The notes under the pieces: generated by a model | The model's input: the letters and a program-made list of their open reading frames with translations, nothing else | What the model was told of the DNA's origin: nothing | The model's database searches: none | Assembly: GCF_019391655.1 (NCBI RefSeq) | Contig: NZ_JAHXPQ010000002.1 | Span: forward strand, 682,001-746,000 | DNA: 64,000 nt | Direction of reading: 5' to 3' | Source of the DNA: Mucilaginibacter rivuli | Lineage (GTDB): Bacteria > Bacteroidota > Bacteroidia > Sphingobacteriales > Sphingobacteriaceae | In this document: piece after piece, positions 43,560 through 52,159 of the stretch | Position numbering within the stretch: position 1 is the first letter of the stretch | Layout: every line of letters starts with the position of its first letter | Position numbers and translations under genes: made by a program

Positions 43560-45242
43560 ATGAAAAAGATAATTTTAGGGATATTAAGCATTACTGCCAT
43601 CGTTGGCATGATGTCGTCCTGCCAAAAAATTGATGTGGCTGTTACCTCAGAGCTAACGCCAGATTCTTACCCAAAAACTGATGCCCAATTCGCATCGGCG
43701 GAGGGCCCCATTTTTGTTGCTCTTCGTAATGATTACTCGGTATCATACTGGTTTATGCAAAGCTGTTCGAGCGATGAGGCCGTTCTGCCTACCTTTGGAT
43801 CTAACTGGCTTGATGGTAATAAATATGCAGAATTGCACCGCCACACCTGGACAAAGGATAATGCCTGGGTAAATTCATCATGGTCATACCTTGCCAATAT
43901 TATCGGCACGGCAAACCAAACCATATCGGTTATCAGAACTACAGCTCAGGCGGGTGCTACAAAGAATACAACTTTAGCGGAATTAAAAACTATGCGTGCG
44001 TTGGCTTTCTTTTATATGATGGATTCTTATGGCAACGTTCCGTTGGATACGCTTACCGGTATTACTACACCAAATCCTAATTCAACCCGTACACAGGTGT
44101 TTAACTTTGTTGAAAGCGAACTGAAAGCGGCCATCCCGTATCTTAAAAGCCCAAGCTCAGCTACTTATGGCTTTCCAACTAAATATCTGGCTTACGCTAT
44201 ACTGGCTAAAATGTATTTGAACGCACAGGTGTATACAGGCACAGATCGTTCTAATGACTGTATTGCGGCTTGCGACCAGATCATTAGTTCAGGAGCTTAT
44301 TCATTAGAACCCATGGCCAGTTATCTCCAACAGTTTTCGCCAATAAACGCACCGGCAACAACCAGGGAGTTTATTTTTGCTATACCGTATGATGCTGCAA
44401 CAACAAGCGGTAATATGTTTCATGCCCGTTATGACCTGAACCGTAACCTGGGTATCCGTTATAGTTATTCAGGGGCAACAGCTGGTGGCATTACAGACCC
44501 GGTTATGAACCAGAGTAGTGGCAGCGGCCTGGTTAACATAAAACCAAGTGGTCCGCGTATGACTACTTCTGAGTATTACGCTTATTTTGACGACCCTAAC
44601 GATGTACGTAACAAACAATGGTTAACCGGACAGCAATACTGGCCAGATGGTACCCCTATTATGGTGAGTACTACTAACTCTGGGTATAACAGGTTTAGCC
44701 CTGGCAGCAATCCAACAGGAGCATATGTATATCCTTTAGTGCTCAGCCCGCTTACTTCAAGTTCGGTTCGTACAGGTACCAATTCATCGTTCGATTTAGG
44801 TGATGATGAGGTTGGATGGAACATTGGTTACCGTAACATTAAATTTTTGCCTGACTACACCAATACCAGCAGTAGAAACCAGAATAACGACGTGCCGATA
44901 TTCCGTTATTCAGATATTATCCTGATGAAAGCTGAAGCTATTTTACGCGGGGGTACCGCAACTTTAGGTGCAACAGCATTATCATTGGTTAATCAAATTA
45001 AAGCGGTACGTACTACTTCAGCTGCGTTAACCAGCATTACCCTTGCGGGTATTTACAGCGAACGCTGCAAAGAGTTTGCCTGGGAAACCTGGCACCGTAA
45101 TGATATGATCAGGTTCGGTCAGTTTGAGAATACGTATGGCTTGGGTAAAACAGATGCTGATCCAAATCACCGTATATTCCCTATCCCAACTATCGCATTG
45201 AGTACCAATTCGAAATTAGTTCAAAATCCTGGCTATTTCTAA
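43560..45242 (+). CDS. SusD-like surface glycan-binding lipoprotein
   Basis: The 560-residue lipoprotein has a lipobox ending in Cys21 (MMSSCQK). The SusD/RagB alpha-helical fold is indicated by the N-terminal TPR-like region (LAELKTMRALAFFYMMDSYGNVPL, quoted in part as RALAFFYMMD) and the C-terminal block DVPIFRYSDIILMKAEA followed by SERCKEFAWETWHRNDMIRFG. It captures substrate at the cell surface and closes over the SusC pore. It lies 20 bp after susC. A terminator-like hairpin at 45259-45292 separates it from the next gene and could lower expression of downstream enzymes relative to susCD. Confidence 0.95.
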   Translation: MKKIILGILSITAIVGMMSSCQKIDVAVTSELTPDSYPKTDAQFASAEGPIFVALRNDYSVSYWFMQSCSSDEAVLPTFGSNWLDGNKYAELHRHTWTKDNAWVNSSWSYLANIIGTANQTISVIRTTAQAGATKNTTLAELKTMRALAFFYMMDSYGNVPLDTLTGITTPNPNSTRTQVFNFVESELKAAIPYLKSPSSATYGFPTKYLAYAILAKMYLNAQVYTGTDRSNDCIAACDQIISSGAYSLEPMASYLQQFSPINAPATTREFIFAIPYDAATTSGNMFHARYDLNRNLGIRYSYSGATAGGITDPVMNQSSGSGLVNIKPSGPRMTTSEYYAYFDDPNDVRNKQWLTGQQYWPDGTPIMVSTTNSGYNRFSPGSNPTGAYVYPLVLSPLTSSSVRTGTNSSFDLGDDEVGWNIGYRNIKFLPDYTNTSSRNQNNDVPIFRYSDIILMKAEAILRGGTATLGATALSLVNQIKAVRTTSAALTSITLAGIYSERCKEFAWETWHRNDMIRFGQFENTYGLGKTDADPNHRIFPIPTIALSTNSKLVQNPGYF

Positions 45243-45258
45243 GGTTTTCATACCGATA

Positions 45259-45292
45259 AAACCTCCGGCGAGCACACGCGCCGGCGGTTTTT
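45259..45292 (+). terminator. Terminator or attenuator after susD
   Basis: CCGGCG (45265-45270) pairs with CGCCGG (45279-45284), extended by AAACC/GGTTT across one mismatch, and is followed by a short T-run. Genes continue on the same strand 75 bp later, so partial read-through is likely. Confidence 0.7.
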
Positions 45293-45366
45293 ATTAAATA
45301 CCAATTCTTCACTACTACGCACACACTGTTGCCCAAACTTTTAACGTTATACGTAGCAAAACCAAT

Positions 45367-46587
45367 ATGATACCGGTATACCCCGCTGCTCAAAATCAAA
45401 TTGTAAAAACAAACCGGCTTGTATCGCTTGATGCTTTACGTGGTTTTGATATGTTTTGGATAATTAGTGGCGAAGAAATATTTCATGGTTTTGCCGGGGT
45501 AGTAAAAAGCAAGTATGGCTTGATACAAAATACTACAGACTGGCAAATAGCTACTTATGGCCGTTTATCTTTTTTAGAGCGGGTAGCAGTAGGTATCAGT
45601 AACGAGTTACACCACTCGCCCTGGAATGGTTTTACATTTTATGATCTCATTTTCCCCTTATTTATATTTATTGCCGGCATTTCAATGCCATTTTCTTACA
45701 ACAGGCAAGTTGCCGCGCCTGATACACGATCGAACAAACAGCACTTTGTAAGGTTATTTAAACGCACCGTTTTGCTGATACTTTTAGGTATGGTAGTAAA
45801 CGGAGCTTTGCATTTTGTCGGCTACGAACACACCCGTTTTGCCAGTGTATTGGGCCGCATAGCGCTTGCCTGTTTTTTTGCCGCCATTATTTATTTGAAC
45901 AGCTCGTTAAAATGGCAAATTGTATGGTTTGCTTCCATTTTGATAGGTTATTGGTTGTTAATGGTCTTAGTGCCGGTGCCTGGGCATGGTGCTGGTATAC
46001 TAACACCCGGCGGAAACCTGTCGGCTTATATCGATCAGCTTTTTTTGCCCGGTAAATTACACCGGAAGGTTTATGATCCCGAGGGCTTATTATCAACCAT
46101 TCCGGCTATTGCTACAGCTATGATGGGCATATTTACCGGTAGGTTTTTGCGATGGGAAGCAGGGGAGAAGCTGTCGCCTTTTAAAAAGATGTTGCTCATG
46201 TTTGCAGCGGGCATATTACTCATAGCAGGTGGGCTGCTTTGGAATATGGTTTTCCCGATCAATAAGAACATGTGGACAAGTTCGTTCACTATTTATGCAG
46301 GTGGTTGGAGTTTGCTCATATTCGCAGCGTTCTACGGAATTATTGACGTTGCAGGGTTAAAAACATGGTGCCGGCCTTTTGTATGGATAGGTACCAACTC
46401 CATATTGATCTACATAGCAGCACATGGGCTGATCAATTTTGAATCTACATCGCAGTTTCTGTTTGGTGGTATCATTAACAAAGTGCCAGTGCCATGGCAG
46501 CATCCCTTATTATGGATAGGTGTATTGATGATACAGCTGTTGTTATTGCGGTTTCTTTATCAAAAAAAGATTTTCCTGAAATTATAA
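45367..46587 (+). CDS. HGSNAT-like alpha-glucosaminide N-acetyltransferase (DUF5009/COG4299)
   Basis: This 406-residue inner-membrane protein with about ten helices aligns along its length with human heparan-alpha-glucosaminide N-acetyltransferase. Shared blocks are the start SLDALRGFDM, HHSPWNGFTFYDLIFP, VPVPGHG, the loop YDPEGLLSTIPAI, FPINKNMW and NSILIYIAAHG. His83 aligns with the acetyl-carrying active-site histidine of the human enzyme. It would transfer acetyl from cytoplasmic acetyl-CoA to a terminal alpha-glucosamine in the periplasm. The GH89 gene three genes downstream encodes exactly the enzyme that cleaves the acetylated product. The activity is inferred; related bacterial proteins could instead acetylate other sugars. 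Confidence 0.8.
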   Translation: MIPVYPAAQNQIVKTNRLVSLDALRGFDMFWIISGEEIFHGFAGVVKSKYGLIQNTTDWQIATYGRLSFLERVAVGISNELHHSPWNGFTFYDLIFPLFIFIAGISMPFSYNRQVAAPDTRSNKQHFVRLFKRTVLLILLGMVVNGALHFVGYEHTRFASVLGRIALACFFAAIIYLNSSLKWQIVWFASILIGYWLLMVLVPVPGHGAGILTPGGNLSAYIDQLFLPGKLHRKVYDPEGLLSTIPAIATAMMGIFTGRFLRWEAGEKLSPFKKMLLMFAAGILLIAGGLLWNMVFPINKNMWTSSFTIYAGGWSLLIFAAFYGIIDVAGLKTWCRPFVWIGTNSILIYIAAHGLINFESTSQFLFGGIINKVPVPWQHPLLWIGVLMIQLLLLRFLYQKKIFLKL

Positions 46588-46639
46588 ATAGAATATTACG
46601 TAGCATTACTAACCGTTATTACCTAATATAAACCAATTA

Positions 46640-48265
46640 ATGAACCAGTTACATAACCTCGACTACGTCGTTTTTTTTATCTACTTTATTATCGTAGCCA
46701 GTTACGGCTACTATGTATATCATAAAAAGCGATCACAAAGCATGAATGCCAAGGAGTATTTCCTTGCCGAAGGCTCGCTCACCTGGTGGGCTATAGGGGC
46801 ATCGCTTATTGCATCAAACATATCTGCCGAGCACTTTATCGGCATGTCGGGCTCCGGTTTTGCTCTGGGGCTTGCCATATCATCATATGAGTGGATGGCT
46901 GCGGCTACACTTATCCTGGTGGCTGTTTTTATCATCCCGGTATATCTTAAAAACAAGATATTCACCATGCCGCAATTCCTCTCCATGAGGTATAATGATC
47001 ATGTAAGTACTATTATGGCTGTTTTTTGGCTATTGGTGTACGTTTTTGTAAATCTTACCTCCATTATTTATCTCGGTGCGCTGGCTATCTCATCGATATC
47101 CACCATCAGTTTTGGCTGGAGTATTTTTGGCTTGTGTTTCTTCTCCATGATCGTTACCCTCGGCGGGATGAAGGTGATAGGTTATACCGATGTGATACAG
47201 GTGGTCGTATTGATCATTGGCGGTTTAATTACCACTTACTTAGCTTTAGATCTGTTAGCCCAACACTACGGTTATGGCGATAATATTATTAAAGCGTTGT
47301 CGGTATTACGCAAGGAGGCACCCGAGCATTTCCACATGATATTCGATTCGTCAAACAAGAATTACAAAGAACTGCCGGGTATTTCGGTATTGATAGGTGG
47401 TATGCTTATTAATAACCTGGCGTATTGGGGCTGCAACCAGTACATTGTACAGCGTGCCCTGGGCGCCGATTTGCCAACTGCCCGCAAGGGAATATTATTC
47501 GCGGCTTTTTTAAAGCTGTTGGTTCCTGTAATTGCTGTATTGCCGGGTATTATTATGTACCTGTTGCACAGCAAAGGCATGTTTACCGCCGAAATGAGCG
47601 ATCATGGCGTTGTTAAGCCCGATCACGCTTATCCAACCCTCATTAACCTGCTGCCTGCCGGTTTAAAGGGTGTTGCCTTTGCTGCGCTTACCGCGGCCAT
47701 TGTAGCATCGCTGGCAGGCAAAGCCAATAGCATTTGTACTATTTTTTCGCTCGATATTTATAAAAAATACCTCAATAAAAATGCAGACGAAAAAAAGATG
47801 GTACTTGTAGGTCGTTCGGCGGTGGTAGTTGCTATGGTTATAGCAGCAATTGTTACGCCCGCCTTAAAATCGTTAGATCAGGCTTACCAATTCATTCAGG
47901 AATATGTCGGGTTTATTTCGCCGGGAGTACTGGCTATATTTTTATTAGGTTTCTTCTGGAAACGCACAACTGCAAAAGCCGCTTTAACAGGTGCCATCCT
48001 AACTATACCACTATCAACCGTACTGAAGTTTTTACCGGTGTGGACGAATGGGGCATTTCCGGACTATCCCTTCTTAGACAGGATGACCATAGATTTCGTG
48101 GTGATCGTTATCGTGATGATCATCATTAGCCTGAGTACCAGGAAACCAGATGAAGCACATACTGTTGAAGTGGACACATCCATGTTCCGCATCAGCAGGA
48201 GTTTTGCCGTGGGTTCGGTAATTATTTGCGGTATACTTACCGCCTTGTACACTATTTTTTGGTAA
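46640..48265 (+). CDS. Sodium/solute symporter of the vSGLT type
   Basis: The 541-residue membrane protein of the SSS family has about 14 helices. Blocks SLIASNISAEHFIGMSGSGF, ASSYEWM-like ISSYEWMAA, LAYWGCNQYIVQRALGA and FAALTAAIVASLAGKANS closely match the Vibrio sodium/galactose transporter vSGLT, including residues of the sugar and sodium sites. It imports a monosaccharide or inositol by sodium symport. Since the locus has a cytoplasmic inositol oxygenase but no other importer, myo-inositol is a plausible cargo; galactose released by the GH2 enzyme is the alternative. It lies between the HGSNAT-like and GH28 genes, and its stop overlaps the next ATG by one base. Confidence 0.92.
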   Translation: MNQLHNLDYVVFFIYFIIVASYGYYVYHKKRSQSMNAKEYFLAEGSLTWWAIGASLIASNISAEHFIGMSGSGFALGLAISSYEWMAAATLILVAVFIIPVYLKNKIFTMPQFLSMRYNDHVSTIMAVFWLLVYVFVNLTSIIYLGALAISSISTISFGWSIFGLCFFSMIVTLGGMKVIGYTDVIQVVVLIIGGLITTYLALDLLAQHYGYGDNIIKALSVLRKEAPEHFHMIFDSSNKNYKELPGISVLIGGMLINNLAYWGCNQYIVQRALGADLPTARKGILFAAFLKLLVPVIAVLPGIIMYLLHSKGMFTAEMSDHGVVKPDHAYPTLINLLPAGLKGVAFAALTAAIVASLAGKANSICTIFSLDIYKKYLNKNADEKKMVLVGRSAVVVAMVIAAIVTPALKSLDQAYQFIQEYVGFISPGVLAIFLLGFFWKRTTAKAALTGAILTIPLSTVLKFLPVWTNGAFPDYPFLDRMTIDFVVIVIVMIIISLSTRKPDEAHTVEVDTSMFRISRSFAVGSVIICGILTALYTIFW

Positions 48266-49857
48266 TGAATGCTGCTATGAAATCCATGAACGTTATAAAT
48301 AACAGTACGGTTTTATATAAAAGTTGCCTGGCTATGTTGTTACTACTGCTTTTTATAAATGTAATTACAGCTAAAGCGCAGCCTGTAACCTACAACATTA
48401 GCCAATACGGCGCAGTTGCTGATGGCAAGACCGATAACACAAAAGCCATTCAAAAAGCTATTGATATTGCTGCCGGGAGCGGCGGCGGAACCGTTTTGGT
48501 ACCAACAGGTAAATTTGTAACAGGTGTTATCTATCTCAAATCAAACATTGATCTGCATTTTGAAAATGGCGGCACTTTGCTGGCTTCGATTAACCGGATA
48601 GACTATGGCCCGCAAAAAGCATCGGCATTAATTGTGGCCAATAATGCGCAACATGTAAGTATTACCGGAGCCGGAACTATTGATGGCCGTGGCGATGCTT
48701 TGCTGAAGGATATTTACCGCATGCTTAAGGCCGGCATTTTAAAAGATGAGGAATGGCAAACTTATAACCCATGGCACCAAATGCGCCCCGCCGAAAGTAA
48801 CCGCCCGCACCTGATAGATTTTACTGACTGTAAGGGCGTAGTCGTTAAAAATGTGACCATCAAAGACGGCCTTTGTTGGATACAGGAATATCGTAATTGC
48901 AGCGATATGATGTTTGACAGCATTAAGGTGCACAGCAATACTTTTTGGAATAATGATGGTATTGATCTTGTTGATTGTAAAAATGTAAAGGTAAGCAACA
49001 GTATTTTTAACGTGGCTGATGATGGCGTGTGTTTAAAATCATCAAACCCTAACAGTTATTGCGATAACATAGAAATATATAATTGCCGCATCCGCTCAAG
49101 CGCAAGCGCATTTAAAATGGGTACAGCATCATGGGGTGGTTTCAGAAATATCAAGGTACATGATATTGAAGTGTATGATACCTTCCGCTCAGCCATTGCT
49201 ATTGAAACAGTGGATGGCGGTTTGATAGAGGATATTGATATCAGGAATGTGAATGCCAAAAATACCGGTAATGCCATATTTATCCGTTTGGGCCAGCGTA
49301 ATAAAAATGCCGATCCGGGTATATTGCGCAGGGTGTATATTGGTAATGTAAAAGCAGAGGTACCGGCAGGTAAGCCCGATGCCGGTTACCCTATGGCCGG
49401 ACCTGAGTTAAAGTTTAAGCACCATGTTTTCCCATCGGGAATAGATGGCATTAAAGGATATAGCGTGCAGGATGTTACTTTGGAGAATATTGATATCGCC
49501 TATGGGGGTACCGCGGAAGCGGCCAACTACGACAACTTTGATATGAGCAAGCTTGATAGCATACCGGAAGTAGTGAGTAATTACCCCGAGTTTTCGATGT
49601 TTGGCGAGTTGCCCGCATGGGGGTTTTTTGTGCGCCACGCAGAAGGTATTACCTTTAAAAATGTTAATTTAAGCTATCAAAAAAACGACTTGCGGGTAGC
49701 CTGCGTTTTTGATGATGTTAAAAAATTGAATATAGACGGGCTTAATATAGCTAAAACGCAAATAAGCCCAACTATTGTTATCCGTAACTCAACAACTATG
49801 GCTATTAATAATATCAAAGTAGCGGGTAAAACAAACGGGGATATATTGATAAAATAA
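48265..49857 (+). CDS. GH28 family beta-helix hydrolase, second copy
   Basis: The ATG at 48265 overlaps the symporter stop (TAATG), and a signal peptide follows (ending NVITAKAQ); a longer frame from 48226 would run inside the symporter and is rejected. The roughly 530-residue beta-helix shows YGAVADGKTDNTKAIQKAID, NNDGIDLVDC and VADDGVCLKS, so the GH28 aspartates are kept. As in the first GH28, the G-H-G motif is missing (SSASAFKMG). The two copies are clearly divergent. It probably removes an alpha-linked uronic acid from an oligosaccharide, but the exact substrate is unknown. It is followed 38 bp later by the GH89 start. Confidence 0.88.
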   Translation: MNAAMKSMNVINNSTVLYKSCLAMLLLLLFINVITAKAQPVTYNISQYGAVADGKTDNTKAIQKAIDIAAGSGGGTVLVPTGKFVTGVIYLKSNIDLHFENGGTLLASINRIDYGPQKASALIVANNAQHVSITGAGTIDGRGDALLKDIYRMLKAGILKDEEWQTYNPWHQMRPAESNRPHLIDFTDCKGVVVKNVTIKDGLCWIQEYRNCSDMMFDSIKVHSNTFWNNDGIDLVDCKNVKVSNSIFNVADDGVCLKSSNPNSYCDNIEIYNCRIRSSASAFKMGTASWGGFRNIKVHDIEVYDTFRSAIAIETVDGGLIEDIDIRNVNAKNTGNAIFIRLGQRNKNADPGILRRVYIGNVKAEVPAGKPDAGYPMAGPELKFKHHVFPSGIDGIKGYSVQDVTLENIDIAYGGTAEAANYDNFDMSKLDSIPEVVSNYPEFSMFGELPAWGFFVRHAEGITFKNVNLSYQKNDLRVACVFDDVKKLNIDGLNIAKTQISPTIVIRNSTTMAINNIKVAGKTNGDILIK

Positions 49858-49895
49858 CATTGATTTTTAATCATGAACAACGATTTTTATTAAAG

Positions 49896-52106
49896 ATGAG
49901 CATATTGAGATTTGTTTTTTTATGTGCGTTAATTACTTTTTTTTCGTTTTTTGCCTCGGCGCAAAATACCGTGGCCGACTCATACGGGTTGATCAAACGG
50001 CTCATCCCCGCAAGGGCAAATAGTTTTAGGGTTGAGTTACTTGCGCCTGGTACAGGGCATGACCAATTTGAGATACAAAATAAAAACGGTAAAGTAATTT
50101 TGCGTGGTAATAACGGTGTAGCGGTTGCATCGGCGTTCTATTATTATTTAACCGAGTATTGCCACTGCCAGGTTACCTGGAACGGTACTAACCTTAAACT
50201 GCCTGCGGTATTGCCCGTGGTAGTTGGTAAAATACGAAAACAGACACCTTATGAGTACCGCTATTATTTAAACTACTGTACATTTAACTACAGTATGAGT
50301 TGGTGGGATTGGTCGCGTTGGGAAAAAGAGATCGACTGGATGGCGCTGCATGGCATTAATATGCCGCTTGCCATAACCGGCGAAGAGTATACCTGGCTAC
50401 AGGTGTACAAAGAAATGGGCTTTACCGATGATGAGCTGAGAAGCTTTTTTACCGGGCCGGCTTATTTTTCGTGGTTTTGGATGGGTAACATGGATAGCTG
50501 GGGCGGACCTTTGCCAATGCATTGGATGCAATCGCATTTCGACTTACAAAAAAAGATCATTAGCCGCGAGCGTGCCCTGGGTATGAAACCGGTTTTACCC
50601 GCTTTTACCGGGCATGTACCTGCTGCATTTAAAACCAAGTTCCCCAATGCCAAACTTAAAGCTACCAATTGGAAAAATGGTTTTGCCGATACCTATATAC
50701 TCGATTCGGAAGACCCGATGTTTGCCCGGATAGGTAAACTGTTTTTACAGAAACAAACCGAACTGTTAGGTACCGATCATCTTTACTCTGCCGATACGTT
50801 CAATGAAAATGAGCCGCCATCCGATGCGCCCGAGTACCTAAGCAAACTTAGTGCAAGGGTGTACGAGGGTATGCACCAGGCAGATACCGCTGCGGTGTGG
50901 ATAATGCAGGGATGGCTGTTTTACAGCGACCGCAAATTTTGGAAAGAACCACAAACAGAAGCCTTGTTAAAAGCAGTACCCGATGATAAGATGATCATTT
51001 TAGACCTGGCTACCGAAATTGAGCCGGTATGGAAACGGACCAGCGCATTTTACGGTAAACCATGGATATGGAACATGCTGAACAACTTTGGCGCTAATAC
51101 CAACCTGTTTGGCCGCATGGATGTAGTTGCCCAGGCGCCTGCACAAGCCTACAACGATGCGGCCAGCGGAAAAATGAAAGGTATTGGTTTAACTATGGAG
51201 GGAATTGAACAAAACCCGGTATTATATGAACTACTTACCGATAATACCTGGCGTAACCAGCCTATTGATGTTAAAAGCTGGCTGGCAAATTATGTACTAA
51301 ACCGCTACGGAAAAACAAATGGCGATGCCCTAAAGGCCTGGGATATTTTACGAAAAACCGTTTACGCTGTTCCGAAGGAGATGTATGTGCGCGATGGGGT
51401 CGAATCTATTATACAAGCCCGGCCAACTACGGATAGTACGGCACACTGGGCACGTACAAGTATGAATTATAATGCCGCGGATTTATTGCCTGCATGGCAA
51501 TATATGATCAAAGCAGCTGGTGCCCTGCAACAAAGCGATGGTTATCGCTTTGACCTGGTTGACCTTACACGGCAGGTATTAGCTAATTACGCGCTGCCGC
51601 TGCAACGAAAATTTGTACTGGCGTACCGCCAAAAAAACATAGCGGATTTTAAAAAATATAGTGATGAGTTTATTGAACTTATTGATGATATGGATGGCCT
51701 GCTTGCCACCCGTAAAGATTTTTTACTGGGTACCTGGATTGCCGACGCACGGCGTTGTGGCATTACCGATAATGAAAAAGCTATTTACGAAATGAACGCG
51801 AAAGACCTGATCACGCTATGGGGTGATAAGGATTGCCCCTTGAACGAGTATGCCTGCAAGCAATGGAGCGGGCTGTTGGGCGACTTTTACAAGCCACGGT
51901 GGCAACAGTATTTTGCTCAGATTACTTCAGATATTACTGGTAAAAAGCCACTGGATAAGCAAGCCTTTGAAAGCCAAATTAAAACCTGGGAGTGGAATTG
52001 GGTTAACACCCGAAAAGATTACCCGGCGATAGCACAAGGCAATTCGGTTATAAAAGCAAAGCAACTTTACCACAAATATTGGCTGAAGCTTAATACGATA
52101 AAATAA
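49896..52106 (+). CDS. GH89 alpha-N-acetylglucosaminidase (NAGLU family)
   Basis: The start is set at the ATG at 49896, which directly begins a signal peptide (MSILRFVFLC ... FASAQ); an upstream TTG at 49860 would add a polar leader and is rejected. The roughly 736-residue enzyme removes terminal alpha-GlcNAc. Both catalytic glutamates of the family are present: Glu304 in DTFNENEPP and Glu435 in LTMEGIEQNPV. Other NAGLU blocks are YYLNYCTFNYSMSWWDWSRWE (quoted as FNYSMSWWDW) and GINMPLAITGEEYTW. It is the last gene of the locus and is followed by a strong bidirectional terminator. It should act after the HGSNAT-like acetyltransferase has acetylated alpha-glucosamine. Confidence 0.95.
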   Translation: MSILRFVFLCALITFFSFFASAQNTVADSYGLIKRLIPARANSFRVELLAPGTGHDQFEIQNKNGKVILRGNNGVAVASAFYYYLTEYCHCQVTWNGTNLKLPAVLPVVVGKIRKQTPYEYRYYLNYCTFNYSMSWWDWSRWEKEIDWMALHGINMPLAITGEEYTWLQVYKEMGFTDDELRSFFTGPAYFSWFWMGNMDSWGGPLPMHWMQSHFDLQKKIISRERALGMKPVLPAFTGHVPAAFKTKFPNAKLKATNWKNGFADTYILDSEDPMFARIGKLFLQKQTELLGTDHLYSADTFNENEPPSDAPEYLSKLSARVYEGMHQADTAAVWIMQGWLFYSDRKFWKEPQTEALLKAVPDDKMIILDLATEIEPVWKRTSAFYGKPWIWNMLNNFGANTNLFGRMDVVAQAPAQAYNDAASGKMKGIGLTMEGIEQNPVLYELLTDNTWRNQPIDVKSWLANYVLNRYGKTNGDALKAWDILRKTVYAVPKEMYVRDGVESIIQARPTTDSTAHWARTSMNYNAADLLPAWQYMIKAAGALQQSDGYRFDLVDLTRQVLANYALPLQRKFVLAYRQKNIADFKKYSDEFIELIDDMDGLLATRKDFLLGTWIADARRCGITDNEKAIYEMNAKDLITLWGDKDCPLNEYACKQWSGLLGDFYKPRWQQYFAQITSDITGKKPLDKQAFESQIKTWEWNWVNTRKDYPAIAQGNSVIKAKQLYHKYWLKLNTIK

Positions 52107-52113
52107 TAGTTTC

Positions 52114-52159
52114 CATAACATACTTAAAGGCAGTTTGTAATGCTTTTAAGTATGTTATG
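52114..52159. terminator. Bidirectional terminator closing the glycan locus
   Basis: CATAACATACTTAAA (52114-52128) pairs perfectly with 52145-52159, with a further inner GGCA/TGCT extension. It lies between the GH89 gene and the convergent histidine kinase gene, whose stop (52155) is inside the right arm. Confidence 0.8.

Noticed and set aside
48226..48264. Longer start for the second GH28 gene
   Set aside because: The extra residues overlap the symporter in another frame and precede the natural signal peptide; the TAATG overlap at 48265 is the better start.
49860..49895. TTG start for the GH89 gene
   Set aside because: It adds a polar leader before a clear signal peptide that begins at the ATG at 49896.
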